DNA of 64,000 nucleotides from Struthio camelus (Eukaryota > Chordata > Aves > Struthioniformes > Struthionidae), in contig NC_090945.1 in assembly GCF_040807025.1 (NCBI RefSeq), positions 51,027,588 to 51,091,587 of the forward strand. The letters run 5' to 3'. Below, in pieces: positions 48,301 to 59,328 of this stretch. A model generated the notes under the pieces. The model did no database searches. It saw only the letters and a program-made list of their open reading frames with translations, and had not been told where the DNA came from. The translations under genes and the position numbers were made by a program. Each line of letters opens with the position of its first letter. The first letter of the stretch is position 1.

Positions 48301-51300
48301 ATGAACACAAATTAATTGCTCCAAAAGGTAGTTCCATTGTTCAGAAGCATTCCTTCCATAATTACTTTATTTCTACTTACACAGACAAACAAATGGCAAA
48401 TCTATTGCCAAGACTGCCAGTTTTCCAACCTCCAAGCATTGCAACACAAGGGCTGTGTCAGCTGATGATGTCAGTCACAACTGCAAAAGGCTTCACGTTT
48501 TTTTAAAAAAAAAAAAAAAAAATCAAACACCCAATGGAACCGAAGCTACTTAAGGAAACCACAAGTACGGGAGATTTGCAAATATCCACCACAAAATACT
48601 GTTGGATCTATTAAAAAAAATTTGCGACAGAATGTTTTTACAAGCTCTCACACAACTGAATAGCCACTTCTTACCTTAATTTGTTTGAATTTGTCATCCT
48701 TCTCAGACTTTGGTTTTTTTCCTGTAACAACAGAAAGATTTCTTAGTCTGTGAGACATCCTCCACTCCTTCTTTATGCGCTAAGAAATAGCGCAATGTGC
48801 CTCCAAAACACCAGCATCTCATAGGAAAATGAGAAGTCATTTCACTCAATTTTAAACCTACTTTGAGGCCTAGGCACTCAAAAATTCATATTGAACATAT
48901 TGGCTTTGTGTTTCATTTTAGAACGGCTCCAAGAAAGGAGCGCCGATAGGACTGACAGAAGCAATTTCAGTCAAAAAGTAAGATGAAGAAATTGGAACTC
49001 AGAGTCACAAACTAAGAGACAAAGCCTCTGAAAGAAAAGGAGAAGAAAGGAGGAGAAAAATACTCATAACAAAAAAAATAAAAATATATGTCTCATCACA
49101 TTTGAGAGAGACTCTCATTGTAGCTGTAGGAAAAGGGAGATGGTTCTTTGATTTAACATGCAAAAAGAGATCACAGTTAATTTCAACAAATATTTCCTTA
49201 AATAGTTGCAGCTGGTGGGGGGGGGGGGGGGGACGGACATATTATAATTCATGCAATCATTTATGCAATCGTGCTGGATTTGAGAATCCAGGGCGGGGGG
49301 GGGGGGGGGGGGAACACCACACATGGTCCTCACAAAACCTTGTGCTCCTTGGCAGGCTTCAACATTGCTGCCCCTGCTCTGTTCTGAGCAGGCCCTGCCG
49401 TGGAGGCTGAGACCTGCTGATACAAGCTCAGCTCTTCCCACTGTTTGTGCAGATGTGCCCCATGCATTTCACCCATCCCTACTACAAGGTACTACTGTGA
49501 ATTATAAATGTTTGCAGCCAAATTCTTTTGGTCGCACTCATACACAAACTTAGCCCCATGGCATGCAGAAAGGGTGAGTGAGAATATATACAAGTCCCCA
49601 AATATTCCACAGATGTATAGCAACTGGACTTGCTGCAGAACCCTCTCCTGCTACTGCCCCGAGCTCCAGAATCTCGGGTTACATTCCCAACTTTTCTAGT
49701 TCTTACAGCTATGAGAGGAATCAGCTGCAACGGAACAGAATATGGTTTAGGGAAATATGCCTGATTGTACAAAACACACCATAGACCAGAGATCAGAAAC
49801 AGTTTTAAAGCAAAGTTTTTCTACTTTTTTCAGACTGTCTTCTTTTCTTAGCCTAGTTCTTCCTCATAAATGCTAGAGTTCCTTATCTTCATTTCCAAAC
49901 ACATTTACTTAATATGTTCCTTTTAGATGTGTGTTTAAGAAAACAGCAAATTGAGCTACGGGTGAACTGAATCAGATTTTGCAGGAAGACAGTGCATTTG
50001 GACTGCAGGTTATCTTTTCATCCAAAGTTCCTAGGCACTGTGGTCCAGAGGAATAAGTCAATGTTTCTACCTCATAAGCAACTAAATATTCATGAGACTG
50101 ACCTGGTGGCTGGGTCCTCTCCTGGCATGTGGAAGACTTGATCCCTAAACTAAGGCTGGAGATTTAAAGACAAGTCTTTCCTGCTTTACCAGTATTGTTC
50201 TGTGGGGGCAAGCAGGACAGTACTTTTCGCTCATTCTTTGCGGCCTGCTTTAGTTACTTAACTCAAGAAATGGTTTCATGGTTTAATGTTCTGAACAGAG
50301 AGATATCTCCCCACAATGTCAAACTTGGTAGTTTGTTCCTTGTATAGGAAACCAGGACGCTGAATTTGTACTCCTAACTCCACGTGGCAGCTTCATCCCT
50401 ATGTCCTTCTACAGAATCAGCTTTTCTACATTTGCTGTTCAGCCACATATCTGCCACAGCTATACTTAGATGTGCACTGCTCCCACTCAGTTCAAAAAAG
50501 CATGAGTTTATTTCTACCCTTGTTTGGAAAAAAAGACAGCAATACGCCTGCCTCCAGATTCTGAAAGAGCTTTACTGTGTTAAATACACGGAGTTCTAAA
50601 ATCCCCCTAAATCTTCACCCTTGACTGAAGGGGTACTGTAAATGAGATCCAGTTCTCCCATAAGAGCTAGAAAACAGGCAGATAGGGCTCTATGCTGCCT
50701 TCATGCATTAGGATACTTCATGGGGACTGTGATTTTGGAAGTGCTACCACAGATAAATGAAAAGGAGCTCTTCTCTATGGTGTTCTCAGCTTCCGGAACC
50801 TGTGCTTTAATTCAGTACTCCCATTAACATCTCCTTCAGAAAACAATTTCTCCTGATTCAAGTTAAGGGTGTTTGTCACACTGCAAATTTTCAGCTGTTT
50901 ACATCCTATCGCTGTCTCATTTTAAACCCTGGCCATTTTGCAGCATTTACTTGGAGCCCCAGAATTTAAACAAGCTAGATACCTGGGACTAGAATCTAAA
51001 CGCAACTCCACTGGCTTTAATAGAACTACGACAATTTACATGAGATCATCAATTTGGGGGGGATCACATCTTGTTGATCCTCTCTCACAGTATCTCGTTC
51101 TTTTAATGTAACATAGTCCATTTTTCACAGAGAAGTTCCAAACTTCTGGGAAACGTCTGGATAAAAACATCTGGCATTACAGCAGCTGAAGGAAAACCCA
51201 TGCATTTTGTAGACCCCAGTATCCTCAGTGGTTTTCACTGACAAAAATCATAACAATGTACCCAATACCTATATTCACAAGTTCTCTTGTCTACCTTTTT

Positions 51301-54300
51301 TGGAAGGTCTTTCAGATAACGGCAACATCCGGTACACCCTGAAGGCATTGTTTCCTTTCTTTATACTTTTATCCTTCACTTCTTCTATATCAGGCAAAGA
51401 GTTCATAGCACACCGGAAGTTTGCCTTCCATGTTTTTGGATCAGGTTTATCTACTCCTGACTGGTATTTTCCTAAGCAAGAAAAGAAAGTTAGGTATATA
51501 TGTTGTATAATTGAAAACCTAAGGCGAATTAATAACAACATGAGTTAACTTCAGTTAGCCTTCAGCTCTCAAGACAAGCATTCAAACAGTAGTTTAGGTT
51601 GCAAGAGAAAGTGAATGCTGTGATCTCAGTCTCATACACATTTTTAGAACATGATTAATAGTTTCTGCTCAAGAAAGACCTAGGGCACTGCAGATCAGAT
51701 GCAATTCTACAAGAGGGTGGAAAAGTTTGCACAGCATTTACCTTTATTATGTCTGACTCAAATCCATAGAAACACATGAAGAGCCTAAGGGTCCAAGTCT
51801 ACAAAGTGCTGAGCAAGCTCTACTCCCAGCAGTTTTGACCCCAATCTTGTTAATGTTTGAATCAATTAAGTTTTACTGTGTGTCTCAATTCAAATGAGTT
51901 ATGGCCCCTCAATAAAGCTGGAGAGTAAGGACCTTGAAAGAAGCCCTTCGCCTCCCACAGATTTGGAAACTTAAATTCACTCTCTGTGTTAGTAAAAGCA
52001 AGGATATGAAAGAAAGAAAAAGTATCTGTAAAAGGGAAAAACAAAGTGAAGTCTGCCCTGAAAACAAAGTTCTGATACCTGTGTGAATTGCCCAGTTTCT
52101 AAACAACGGAGCATCTTTTTCAACATCCCACCCATGTCTTGCAGCATGCATCCAGGGAATCTGAAAAATCTTCTTCTCCTAGGAAGGAAAACAAACAGGA
52201 AATGCCAACACTGATTGACTTGAGGGATTTTCTGATGACTTTAAGTCACTCATTTAAAAACACAGTTCCCGCATCTGCAAGTGTTTTGCTTCTTTATAAC
52301 AGTACTGCTGTCACTGAACTCAATAGGAAAATATCCACTGGCGTCAGGGAAGGCAGAATACAACTCTAAGCACATGAAACACTCATGCCCCTTCATGGAC
52401 TATGAGGTTGGCAGCTTTCCAAGCTGACACATGGATAAAACATGCAGCACTACACATTTCTAAACATTCAAATGAAGGCTGGTTTTGGCAGCACAGACAC
52501 TTTTATGATTAGAAAAATCAAATATGAAAATAAACAACCACAGGAACAGAGGTAATTCAAGGGATTTAGAGCGCAGCCAGTAAAATACTAGCCCAGTGAA
52601 GGAAAAGCATCTCTACAATTAATGAGCCAAGCAAATGGGTCATCTGAATACATCAAATTTTATATATATTTATATATATATATATATATACACACACATG
52701 TATGTATGTATATGTATATGTGTATATGTATATATATGTGTGTGTATATATGTATATATCTCAAGTGAAGATACAAAAAATACAGGACTCATGTGCAGGG
52801 ATGGGTTTAAAGGTAAACTTAGTGTAGAAACTCTGGGGCAATCTACGAAATTATTGAAAAGTGGATTTAAAATAATCCAAAGGAAGAATTTTTTCACACA
52901 ATATGTAGCTAGATCAGGGCATGCCTTATGTGGCAGAAGTATAAACTGACTCAGAAAGTGATCAGAAACTCATGGAAGACAGTCCACTATGATCTTAAAG
53001 ATCATAGTTCTGGGATGCAACTCCAGCTCAGGGAGCCCAGCGGTTTCCAGAGCCTGAACAGCACAGGAGGGGGAAGAATCCTATTATACCTGTCATATTT
53101 CTCATACTCCTTCCATAAGCATTTAGCACAGGCCATCATCACAGAGAGGCTACTGGACCACATGGACCCTGGGTCAGATGTGTTTTTATGTCATACAACA
53201 CGGGAACCAATTCCTATTTACTGACCTAAAAGGTTAACCTAAGAACACATAATGCCAATTTCCGCAAAGCCATGTAAAATGATTTTTTTCCGGCAGCCTT
53301 CGGTTTTCTTCTTTCTTGCAAAGGGGACACATCTCATCTGACTTCAAACACAGACAACTTGCCCTGCAAATATCACTACAGTTTACTAGATTCCCTTCAG
53401 AGTCAGCAAGAGAACAGCTCTTTAAGGGCACAATTCATCTCTTTCTGAGGCAACCACCTAAACTATGTCAGCTGAACCACACCTCAAAAATGCCTATTTC
53501 TCTCCATCGACTAAAAAGGACTCTAGTCAGGCAGCTCTCCTTTCAGCATGTGTATTGTAGATGTCAGGTGAGATGAATCCGTTGGCCTTTCCCCTTCCTT
53601 CAACAATTGCTTTTCTTCTTTGTCTGACTGGTTAATGTTCCACTAAAGGCCAAGGTTGGGTTTATTTTCCTTCCTTTCTCTTTGATCTTTTCTTTTTTGA
53701 GCCTGCATTTTGTGTCATCCTTCAGCTCTTTTCATCAATCTTTTCTGTCATTTACATTCACTTGTTCAGAACTGCATTCTCCCCTTCTCACTTCTACTTG
53801 GGGAAAAAGGAGAGCATCTCTGTAGGATGATCAACTTTACAGAGGGGGAAGAATAAAGAGGCAAAAGGGACATGAAAGAAGTGATGGGAATAGAGTAAGA
53901 GGAAGAATGAGGGTGTGAGAGCTTGAGGGGGCATCATGGGGAACACGTTAAATCTGTGCTTTCACCAAGTTGAAGAAAAGAGGAGGGGAAGTTGTCTAAA
54001 AGAAGATCTGTTCTGTGGCCACAGCCTCACTGCACTCATCAGAGCTAGGATAAGCTTCACTGCCTCTACTCTCCTAAAGCCAGTAACGAGGGTGGAACAG
54101 AGCGCCATAGAAAATAATTTCTATCAACAAGAACTGAATAGATTAAAAAGTTTTCTCGTGTTTGGGGATGCGGAGAGGCTTGAACCATCCTATACAATGC
54201 TACAGAGGCTATACTATTGATTTCATATTCTGCATGATAATTCAAAAAGTTCTATAGGAACTTCCAAACTGAACAAGACTCCCAGATATATCAAGTTTAG

Positions 54301-57300
54301 CGCCCTGTCACTGTCAACAGTACTCAGTGCTTCAAAGAAAGGTGCAAGGACCTTTTCAGTAACAGTCTAAACATCTGTTTATTAGTTCTCCCTAATTCCA
54401 GATGTCTTGAAGCACAAGGATTTATAGCAAATTATAATATAAACAAAAAATTTAATATCTATGTGTTATAACTTTTTAAACATATACACAACTGTAAATA
54501 CACATATCAAAACTACAGATTTTGTCATTAGCTACACAAATATCTAATCTCTCTGAAATCCCACAAGACTGCTGACCACACCACCACCACATGGCCATGA
54601 ACTCCACAGCCTAAACATGTGTTCTGCTCTAATTTACCTAGATGCTTTTCATTTAACAAATTACTTTTCAATTTCACTGAAAACTCTTCTCAGCAAGTGA
54701 CTCACCTATCTGTATTAAAACAAAAAACACAGATTATCAAACATTTACCCACATCCTTCTTGGGTCTGTGCTTATTAATAATGGCATTAATAGGAAAAGG
54801 CTCAGCACTGCTTTTCCTTAGACTCGCCTGCACTTGCAGAGCCCTACTTCAGCCCTCTCCATCCTCACTCAGGGAATCACTGCTGCAACCCACAGAGCTG
54901 TTTTGGTGAATTAGTGAACTCAACATCACCTGTTACAGCCAGGATCAAGTTAAGTTAAGAGGATAGCCTGGGAACAGTCTCCTTGTCATCCTACTGTCAG
55001 GAAGCACTTTCTGTCCTTACTACCACCGTGTTTTCGATACATCGCTGAGTCCTTTAATCAACAACCTCTTACAACAGGAGGAGTCTCTTCCCTCTCTCGC
55101 CATGTGGAAGTGTCTCCATGCCCTGGCAGGTTCCCATAACCGGCTGTGAACCCCCTATGACATCTTTCTTGATCCCAAAAGAATGAACTGAGGAACCCCA
55201 ATTTATGTACAGGCTCCATTTTGCCTCTGTTATTTTCTAAACTATTCCTCCTACATCCTGACTTTGGCTGTTGTTTTGTCTGCTACTGAGCACAGCTTTT
55301 CCCTGCATTTTCCAGAATGCCTGGCTACTTTCAAATCCTGAAGTTTAAGATTTTCCATTAAGTTCTGTGTAGCTGTCCATACCGGAAGTGATGATTTCCC
55401 ATTTGTTTTGAGAATACTGCAAGATATAGAACAGCATTAGACCTGCTCAACCATGTGCTGCCTTGTACAGCACTTTATCATGGGGCATTTGTGCAGAAGT
55501 TTGTGTTTCTTTCAAGAATCAGGCTCACTTAAAGTTGAAAAGCACAACCCACAAAACTAGTGCAGCATAACTGGACTTGCTACCAGATTCCAGTAAGGAC
55601 ATCAAAAGGAAAAGGTGTCACGTTCTTAGAAGCGAGCAGGAAGAGCAAAACAATATTGAACACTTGCAACCCTAACACTGCAAAATTCCCCAAGCAGGTG
55701 AACGAGCATGAGATCGCACACTAGCTAGAAAGTCATAGGACAAATTTAAAGTAGTGACATCATCTTGATGGTAGTAGTCCAAACCGCCATCAAAGCGGCA
55801 GGTTTCCTCTCTGCACCTCTTACAGCTCCTCTGAATGTTTCCACTCAAATTTCCTTTTGCAGAACCATGAGGGATGCTGACCTCCTGTCATCCCCCACCT
55901 CACACCACCTCTACGCTCTCCTCAACTACGTAATTTCCCTCACGCCTCCCAGTAGTGTCTCTCTGGGAAGGTAAACAAATTCCCTTCCTCCCTCATGCCA
56001 TTCAGCGGGATAAAATTTTCACTGGGGACGCACACAAATATCTGGGTTTTTTTTTCCAGCCTTATATAGGGGAGTCTGTTCTGGAGGGGAGGACGTTAAC
56101 AATGCAGTGCAGAACAAAACAGGAAGAAGAATGTGATCAACTGAAAGTAGAGGAAGGGATTAGATAAGTCAGCCGTTACCCGACTTGTCATTTTAACCGA
56201 GAGGTTTAATTCCTTCCTCTAGTGTAAGAAAATCCCCAAGAAAAACCTAGAGCCTATGAGAAACCTAGAATGATATTACTTCCTATAGTATTCAAATTTT
56301 ATTTCTTCAAAAGCTGTGCATAAAAATGCCATTTTCTTCCTAATCTGACAAACTTTTTTTTTTTGCTGCAACCTGATTTATGCCAAACACTGATTTAAAA
56401 ATACAGGTCCTGAAATACTACTACTTTCAGAGTCAATTCTGTGTGTACACAAAGCTGTGATACACATGATACTTTCTCATAGATTCCATGCACGATTTTG
56501 TTTATGATCAGGGCTTACAGTAAAAACAGAAATATTTTTGGTTTAATGATTCATTGCTGGAACAAATCTTTAAACATTTTTAAACAGAAGCACTCAGAAA
56601 TGAATTTAGCCTGTTGAACACAATAAAGGCAACTCAGAGGGGTTGTCAAATTTGAGGGCAGAAGTCAGGAATCAGAGTTTAATTAACCTCAATGCAGGCC
56701 ATTTGGCCCGGTATCTTCCCTCTGGTAGGAGCCTTGAATTTTTTTGTAAAACAAAATCCATTTCAAATACCGTATTTGTAAGACGAGCATTGGTCAACAT
56801 AGAGTATGCTAACTAAGGACAAAACTTTCCAACCAGCTCTTGCATGCAAAAAGTTCCTGCTAGAAGACTCAGGCAGAAACTGCAGTAACAACATGATCAG
56901 GATAGTTGTAAACATCACACAACATGATATGCCTTGCAAAATGCCTTTATATGCTGGTGGGCTGAACCTAAAGAATGAATCCCTTAGCACAGTGGCAACC
57001 TTTTCACACTGCAGAGCAAAGGAGGTAAGTATGTTTTGAGGGCGGGGGGGGGGGTACTGAAAAAGGGTAAGTGAGAGTAATCTATAAAAAAGGACAATGA
57101 ATTTAACAGCAAAACTGAATCTGAAATACTGTGTTCTATTAGGGACAGAGAAACTATTTCAGAATCAAACAGAAATGTCCAGGGAAGGACACTTGAGATG
57201 GGCTGCCTGCAGGAGAGAACTGCCACAGAAGTAGAGATAGCAAAGGAGAAGAATCCATAGGGACCTGAATGGAGTATTCAAATTACAAAGACAACAGTTA

Positions 57301-58515
57301 AAACCAGTCTCTTCCTCCTTTTTAACTGTGACCCCATTATGCAAGAACAAGGACCTACTCAAATTCACAGGGCAGCTAACTTGGGAATGGATAAAGCAAT
57401 ATTTATTTACCCAGTCACAGCATGTGAGAGTCACTGATGCAGGAAGTTCCTGAGAAACAAAATGTGTAGCTGAAATTTAAAGGGCTCATGATAATTTTAT
57501 GGCCACTAACACTTCTAGCTTGGAAAGCTGGAAAAAAGAAAATATCTTAACATCATTCCTCAGTTCTGAAAGTGATCACTCACCTGAGCATCCCAAATAC
57601 TACTGGGGGGAGGGTACTAGACTAACCAGACCAGTATTTAATCCAGATTGGCTATTCCTATGGTTCTGCACTTACTTTTGTGCATTTCTGCCATTTCAAT
57701 AATAAAGCAGCCTTTTGTAGCTAAAACTGCTTCATTCTTTTCAGTGTAGCGAATTAATCTTTTGCATATTACAGAGCGTATGTAATATTTCTGGGGTTTA
57801 TTACTGTTCAAAGTCTCAGATACACTCTTTTATTGAGCCAACTGAAAAAGAAATTCTCATCAGTGCTGACATTTTAGAGCCCACGCTTATGTTCTCTGCG
57901 TGTCTAACGCTCTCAGTAAGAGTTCTGGACAAGGAATATTAGGTTTGGGTCTGGTACAGGAAAAGTTATCCTGTTCTCTCCCAGGTTCCACTGCTTTGAG
58001 AAATACCAGAGAACTCCCATGTATTTGAAAGAGGAGATTAGCACTTCAACTCAGAGGTTAATGCAGATTACACTATTCAACCTCAGAAGACCATTTGTTC
58101 AAAACCATCTGAGCTACTTGGTGAGCAATTTGTTCCCAGCTTAAAAACCTAACGGAGCCTTCAGAACAGTTGTTTTAACAACAAAGAGTTGGAGGAGGAA
58201 AAATGCTTTCAAAGGAACCACAAATCTAACAGGCAAATATAGAGAGCTTCAAATCTGGAAGGTAAGGCCAGAAGAACAGGTTCAGCAGGAAGCAGTCAGC
58301 TTTGCCTTTCTTCCCTACCTTGCCCCTTCGAAAACCAGAAACACAGATTTACTTAACTCACACTCAGACCCCGCTACAAAGTATCCATTTAGCAAACACT
58401 TGCTCAAACATAGGCAGGCAGACCTTACCTTATTTAGCCATTTCAGCCCTGGTATAGTGTTAGAATTTATTTGTTCTTCCAGCCATGGGCGCATCCGCAT
58501 TCTTTCAACAGGCAT
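32968..58515 (-). CDS. IRF2: IRF2, interferon regulatory factor 2 (8 coding exons, complete)
   Basis: This nuclear transcription factor binds interferon-stimulated response elements and mostly represses by competing with IRF1, with activator roles at some promoters. The spliced coding sequence is 1047 nt, encoding 348 residues versus about 349 in mammals. Exons are 58515-58429, 52178-52079, 51471-51295, 48721-48675, 44555-44444, 40374-40210, 35133-35087 and 33279-32968; all introns are GT-AG and in phase. The IRF DNA-binding domain spans about residues 5-113. It has the five hallmark tryptophans W11, W26, W38, W46 and W58, and recognition-helix residues R82, C83 and N86. K75 and K78, acetylated in mammals, are present. 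SUMO-type I-K-x-E motifs occur at K137, K164 and K291. The C-terminal half is Ser/Thr- and acid-rich and ends in SRVKSC. The ATG has A at -3. IRF1 is excluded by the strong IRF2 match of the C-terminal half. Confidence 0.98.
33280..35086 (-). other. IRF2: IRF2 intron 8
   Basis: 1807-bp intron with donor GTAAGT and acceptor TTTTTTAG. No recognised repeat or gene inside. The plus-strand frame at 33752-34204 (150 aa) is antisense to the intron and matches nothing I know. Confidence 0.85.
35087..35133 (-). CDS. IRF2: IRF2 coding exon 8 (47 nt)
   Basis: Encodes [16 protein letters not shown] (residues 230-245, the first codon split with exon 7). It is a very acidic Ser/Thr segment with casein-kinase-like SDEE and matches mammalian IRF2 closely. 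Because 47 is not a multiple of three, skipping would shift the frame. Confidence 0.96.
35970..36645 (-). mobile_element. CR1 LINE 3' portion, minus orientation (same strand as IRF2)
   Basis: Read on the minus strand: an ORF2 C-terminal segment (CCACATCTGGAGTGCTGGGT), then AGAGAAGGCTCAGGAGGG, GGTTGCCCAGAGAGGTTGTG, and GGTTGGACTAGGTGATCTC up to CCTTCCAACGTCAACTGTTCTGTGAG. It is a 5'-truncated CR1 with the typical ending. The coding part is broken by frameshifts. It lies wholly in intron 7. Confidence 0.9.
37580..38515 (-). mobile_element. Longer CR1 LINE copy with decayed ORF2 end, minus orientation
   Basis: Read on the minus strand, it begins near GCAAAGGATCTGTCCTGGG and keeps about 430 bp of the ORF2 C-terminus. 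It then runs through ATCAACAAACTGGAGCAAGTTC, TTGCCCAGAGAGGTTGTGC and CTGCTTCAAGCAGGAGGTTG to the 3' end near 37580. Recognisable CR1 protein pieces fall in different frames (38208-38423 and 37999-38313), so the copy is dead. It is the longest CR1 in the window. Confidence 0.9.
39341..39367 (+). repeat. A27 homopolymer run
   Basis: Twenty-seven uninterrupted A residues. AATAAA lies about 100 bp upstream on the plus strand. It could be the tail of a retroposed sequence or a simple run; no parent gene was recognised. Confidence 0.9.
40210..40374 (-). CDS. IRF2: IRF2 coding exon 7 (165 nt)
   Basis: Begins in phase 1 at 40374 (acceptor CCCAAG) and ends at 40210 before GTAAGC, covering residues 175-230. 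It reads [20 protein letters not shown] and continues to the conserved [20 protein letters not shown] segment. A competing AG six bases further in would remove two valines. The chosen acceptor reproduces the mammalian IVVVGQ-type sequence. Confidence 0.95.
40745..40822 (+). mobile_element. Short CR1 3' tail, plus orientation
   Basis: TTGAGCAGGGAGGTTGGACT, GATGATCTCCAGAGGTCCC and CCAACCTAAACGATTCTGTG reproduce the CR1 3' terminus in order. About 78 bp, little diverged, severely 5'-truncated, antisense to IRF2. Confidence 0.9.
41511..41530 (+). repeat. T20 homopolymer run
   Basis: Twenty uninterrupted T on the plus strand (A20 in the IRF2 transcript orientation). Confidence 0.9.
44444..44555 (-). 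CDS. IRF2: IRF2 coding exon 6 (112 nt)
   Basis: Starts in phase 0 at 44555 after TTCTAG, reading [15 protein letters not shown], and ends at 44444 before GTAAGT. It encodes residues 138-175 and includes [10 protein letters not shown] with a SUMO-type K164. The stretch between QEPVESS and IKNE is the most divergent part relative to mammals. Confidence 0.95.
44556..48674 (-). other. IRF2: IRF2 intron 5
   Basis: 4119-bp intron, donor GTAAG. Repeat-poor apart from an A18 run at 48505-48522. No gene recognised. Confidence 0.85.
48675..48721 (-). CDS. IRF2: IRF2 coding exon 5 (47 nt)
   Basis: Encodes [16 protein letters not shown] (residues 122-137, first codon split with exon 4). It is a basic and charged linker after the DNA-binding domain, with a KKGKKPK nuclear-localisation-like motif formed with the preceding exon. 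The last codon is K137, whose SUMO consensus I-K-Q-E is completed by exon 6. Confidence 0.96.
48722..51294 (-). other. IRF2: IRF2 intron 4
   Basis: 2573-bp intron with non-consensus-like donor GTAGAC. It holds the paired poly-G locus at 49217-49312. No gene recognised. Confidence 0.85.
49217..49312 (+). repeat. Paired G16 and G18 runs with a 12-bp tandem repeat between
   Basis: G16 at 49217-49232 and G18 at 49295-49312. Between them ATGCAATCATTT and ATGCAATCGTGC form a diverged 12-bp tandem. In the IRF2 pre-mRNA these are poly-C tracts; on the plus strand they could form G-quadruplexes. Run lengths may be assembly-sensitive. Confidence 0.9.
51295..51471 (-). CDS. IRF2: IRF2 coding exon 4 (177 nt)
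   Basis: Residues 63-122, starting [19 protein letters not shown]. It contains the recognition helix with R82, C83 and N86, K75 and K78, and the rest of the DNA-binding domain through SERPSKKG. Acceptor TTAG at 51473-51472, donor GTAGAC. Near-identical to mammalian IRF2. Confidence 0.97.
51472..52078 (-). other. IRF2: IRF2 intron 3
   Basis: 607-bp intron, donor GTATCA, acceptor GCTTAG. Nothing recognised inside. Confidence 0.85.
52079..52178 (-). CDS. IRF2: IRF2 coding exon 3 (100 nt)
   Basis: Residues 30-63, starting [17 protein letters not shown]. It contains W38, W46 and W58 of the tryptophan-repeat DNA-binding domain. Phase 0 start after CCTAG and phase 1 end before GTATCA. Confidence 0.97.
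52661..52759 (+). repeat. TA/TG/CA compound microsatellite
   Basis: Alternating TATATA, CACACA, TGTATGTA and TGTGTG blocks over about 100 bp. Likely length-polymorphic. Confidence 0.95.
52762..53197 (+). mobile_element. Old CR1 LINE 3' portion, plus orientation
   Basis: Ordered old-CR1 landmarks: GCAGGGATGGGTTTAAAGG, AAAGTGGATTTAAAATAATCC, AAGGAAGAATTTTTTCACACA, TCATGGAAGACAGTCCACTA, GATGCAACTCCAGCTCAGG, and CTACTGGACCACATGGACCC followed by GGGTCAGATG. It is diverged but nearly collinear over 430 bp and lies antisense to IRF2. Confidence 0.8.
57044..57054 (+). repeat. G11 homopolymer run
   Basis: Eleven G after GGC in intron 2. A third poly-G tract in the gene, shorter than the pair in intron 4. 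Confidence 0.9.
58429..58515 (-). CDS. IRF2: IRF2 coding exon 2 (start codon exon)
   Basis: ATG at 58515-58513 in AACAATGC context (A at -3). Encodes residues 1-29, starting [18 protein letters not shown] and ending LKWLNK before GTAAGG, with W11 and W26. The open frame continues 38 codons into the intron, which is not coding. Confidence 0.97.
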
Positions 58516-58536
58516 TGTTACTTGCGTTAGAAGGAG
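58516..58536 (-). other. IRF2: IRF2 5' UTR part of exon 2
   Basis: A pyrimidine-rich sequence followed by TTCAG at 58542-58537 is the best acceptor, giving 21 nt of 5' UTR before the ATG. The rest of the 5' UTR is in exon 1 outside the window. Confidence 0.7.
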
Positions 58537-59292
58537 CTGAAGACAACAAGGGACAACGTTACACGAGTTTTCTAGGCAAAACTGCAGTTCCCCCGTCTCA
58601 GCCCAAGAGACAGACAGACATACTTATTGAAGATTTGCAGCTGTGTAATTATCACAAACATAATACTGACTTCGACTTTGCAGGGGAGCCTCCCACAAGA
58701 GCAACTCAGATTATAAAGCCTTCTCCACCATAGAAAACGGTCTTCTGGTATACCTCTGCTAGTAAACCCTTTAACTGAAGGCTCATCAAAATGGCAAAAG
58801 TTCTTCTGCTGACAAAGGCAGCCTACCAGGGGCACAAAGGAAATCAACTAAGCTCCTAAAGAGACCTATTTTGGCCCATGCACCTGTATTTGCACAGGAG
58901 GGTTTTTCTGCCAAGGAAAAAAAAATTGTAAAAAAAAAAAAAAACATATATATATAAAAAAATAAAAATATACACATACATGCGAGAGACATCACTGTAC
59001 CAGTTGAAATGCTGCATCTACTAACTACAGTGTCTTCAAATGGCTGTTTCTGTCCTGTGAACTTGACTAAGATTATGAAAAATATATTTTACGCTCCAGT
59101 AATTTATGAGACAATTTTGGTTCTAGCTGAGTAGGAGTGCCCTCCTCAGCTTTCTCTGATCAACCCAGTCACTACTTTTTTTAGCTGCTATTTTACATTT
59201 CAATACTGCTTTAGTGAGTGGTCTACAGCCATTTCAGTTGAACCGAGACACATTTCATTATGCAGTTAAGGCTCAGACTGACTTATTTCTCT

Positions 59293-59295
59293 CAC

Positions 59296-59327
<32 letters not shown>

Positions 59328-59328
59328 G
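59293..59328 (+). repeat. CATA/CA microsatellite
   Basis: CATACATACATA followed by about ten CA units, ending at GTG. Confidence 0.9.

Larger units (their letters stand above)
52179..58428 (-). other. IRF2: IRF2 intron 2
   Basis: 6250-bp intron, donor GTAAGG. It contains an old CR1 and a TA/TG microsatellite near its 3' end, and a G11 run at 57044-57054. The remaining 53200-58400 is AT-rich unique sequence with no recognised gene. Confidence 0.85.

Noticed and set aside
52635-52949. 104-aa open frame rich in Ile, Tyr and Val
   Set aside because: It is produced by the TA/TG microsatellite and old CR1 sequence.
56690-56745. Possible further old CR1 fragment (GGCCCGGTATCTTCCCTCTGG)
   Set aside because: Only about 40 bp resembles the CR1 '...agcccagtatcttgtctctgg' segment; too short to call.
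58315-58428. Continuation of the IRF2 start-codon frame beyond LNK
   Set aside because: This is read-through into intron 2 after a good GTAAGG donor. The next coding exon joins in phase at 52178.
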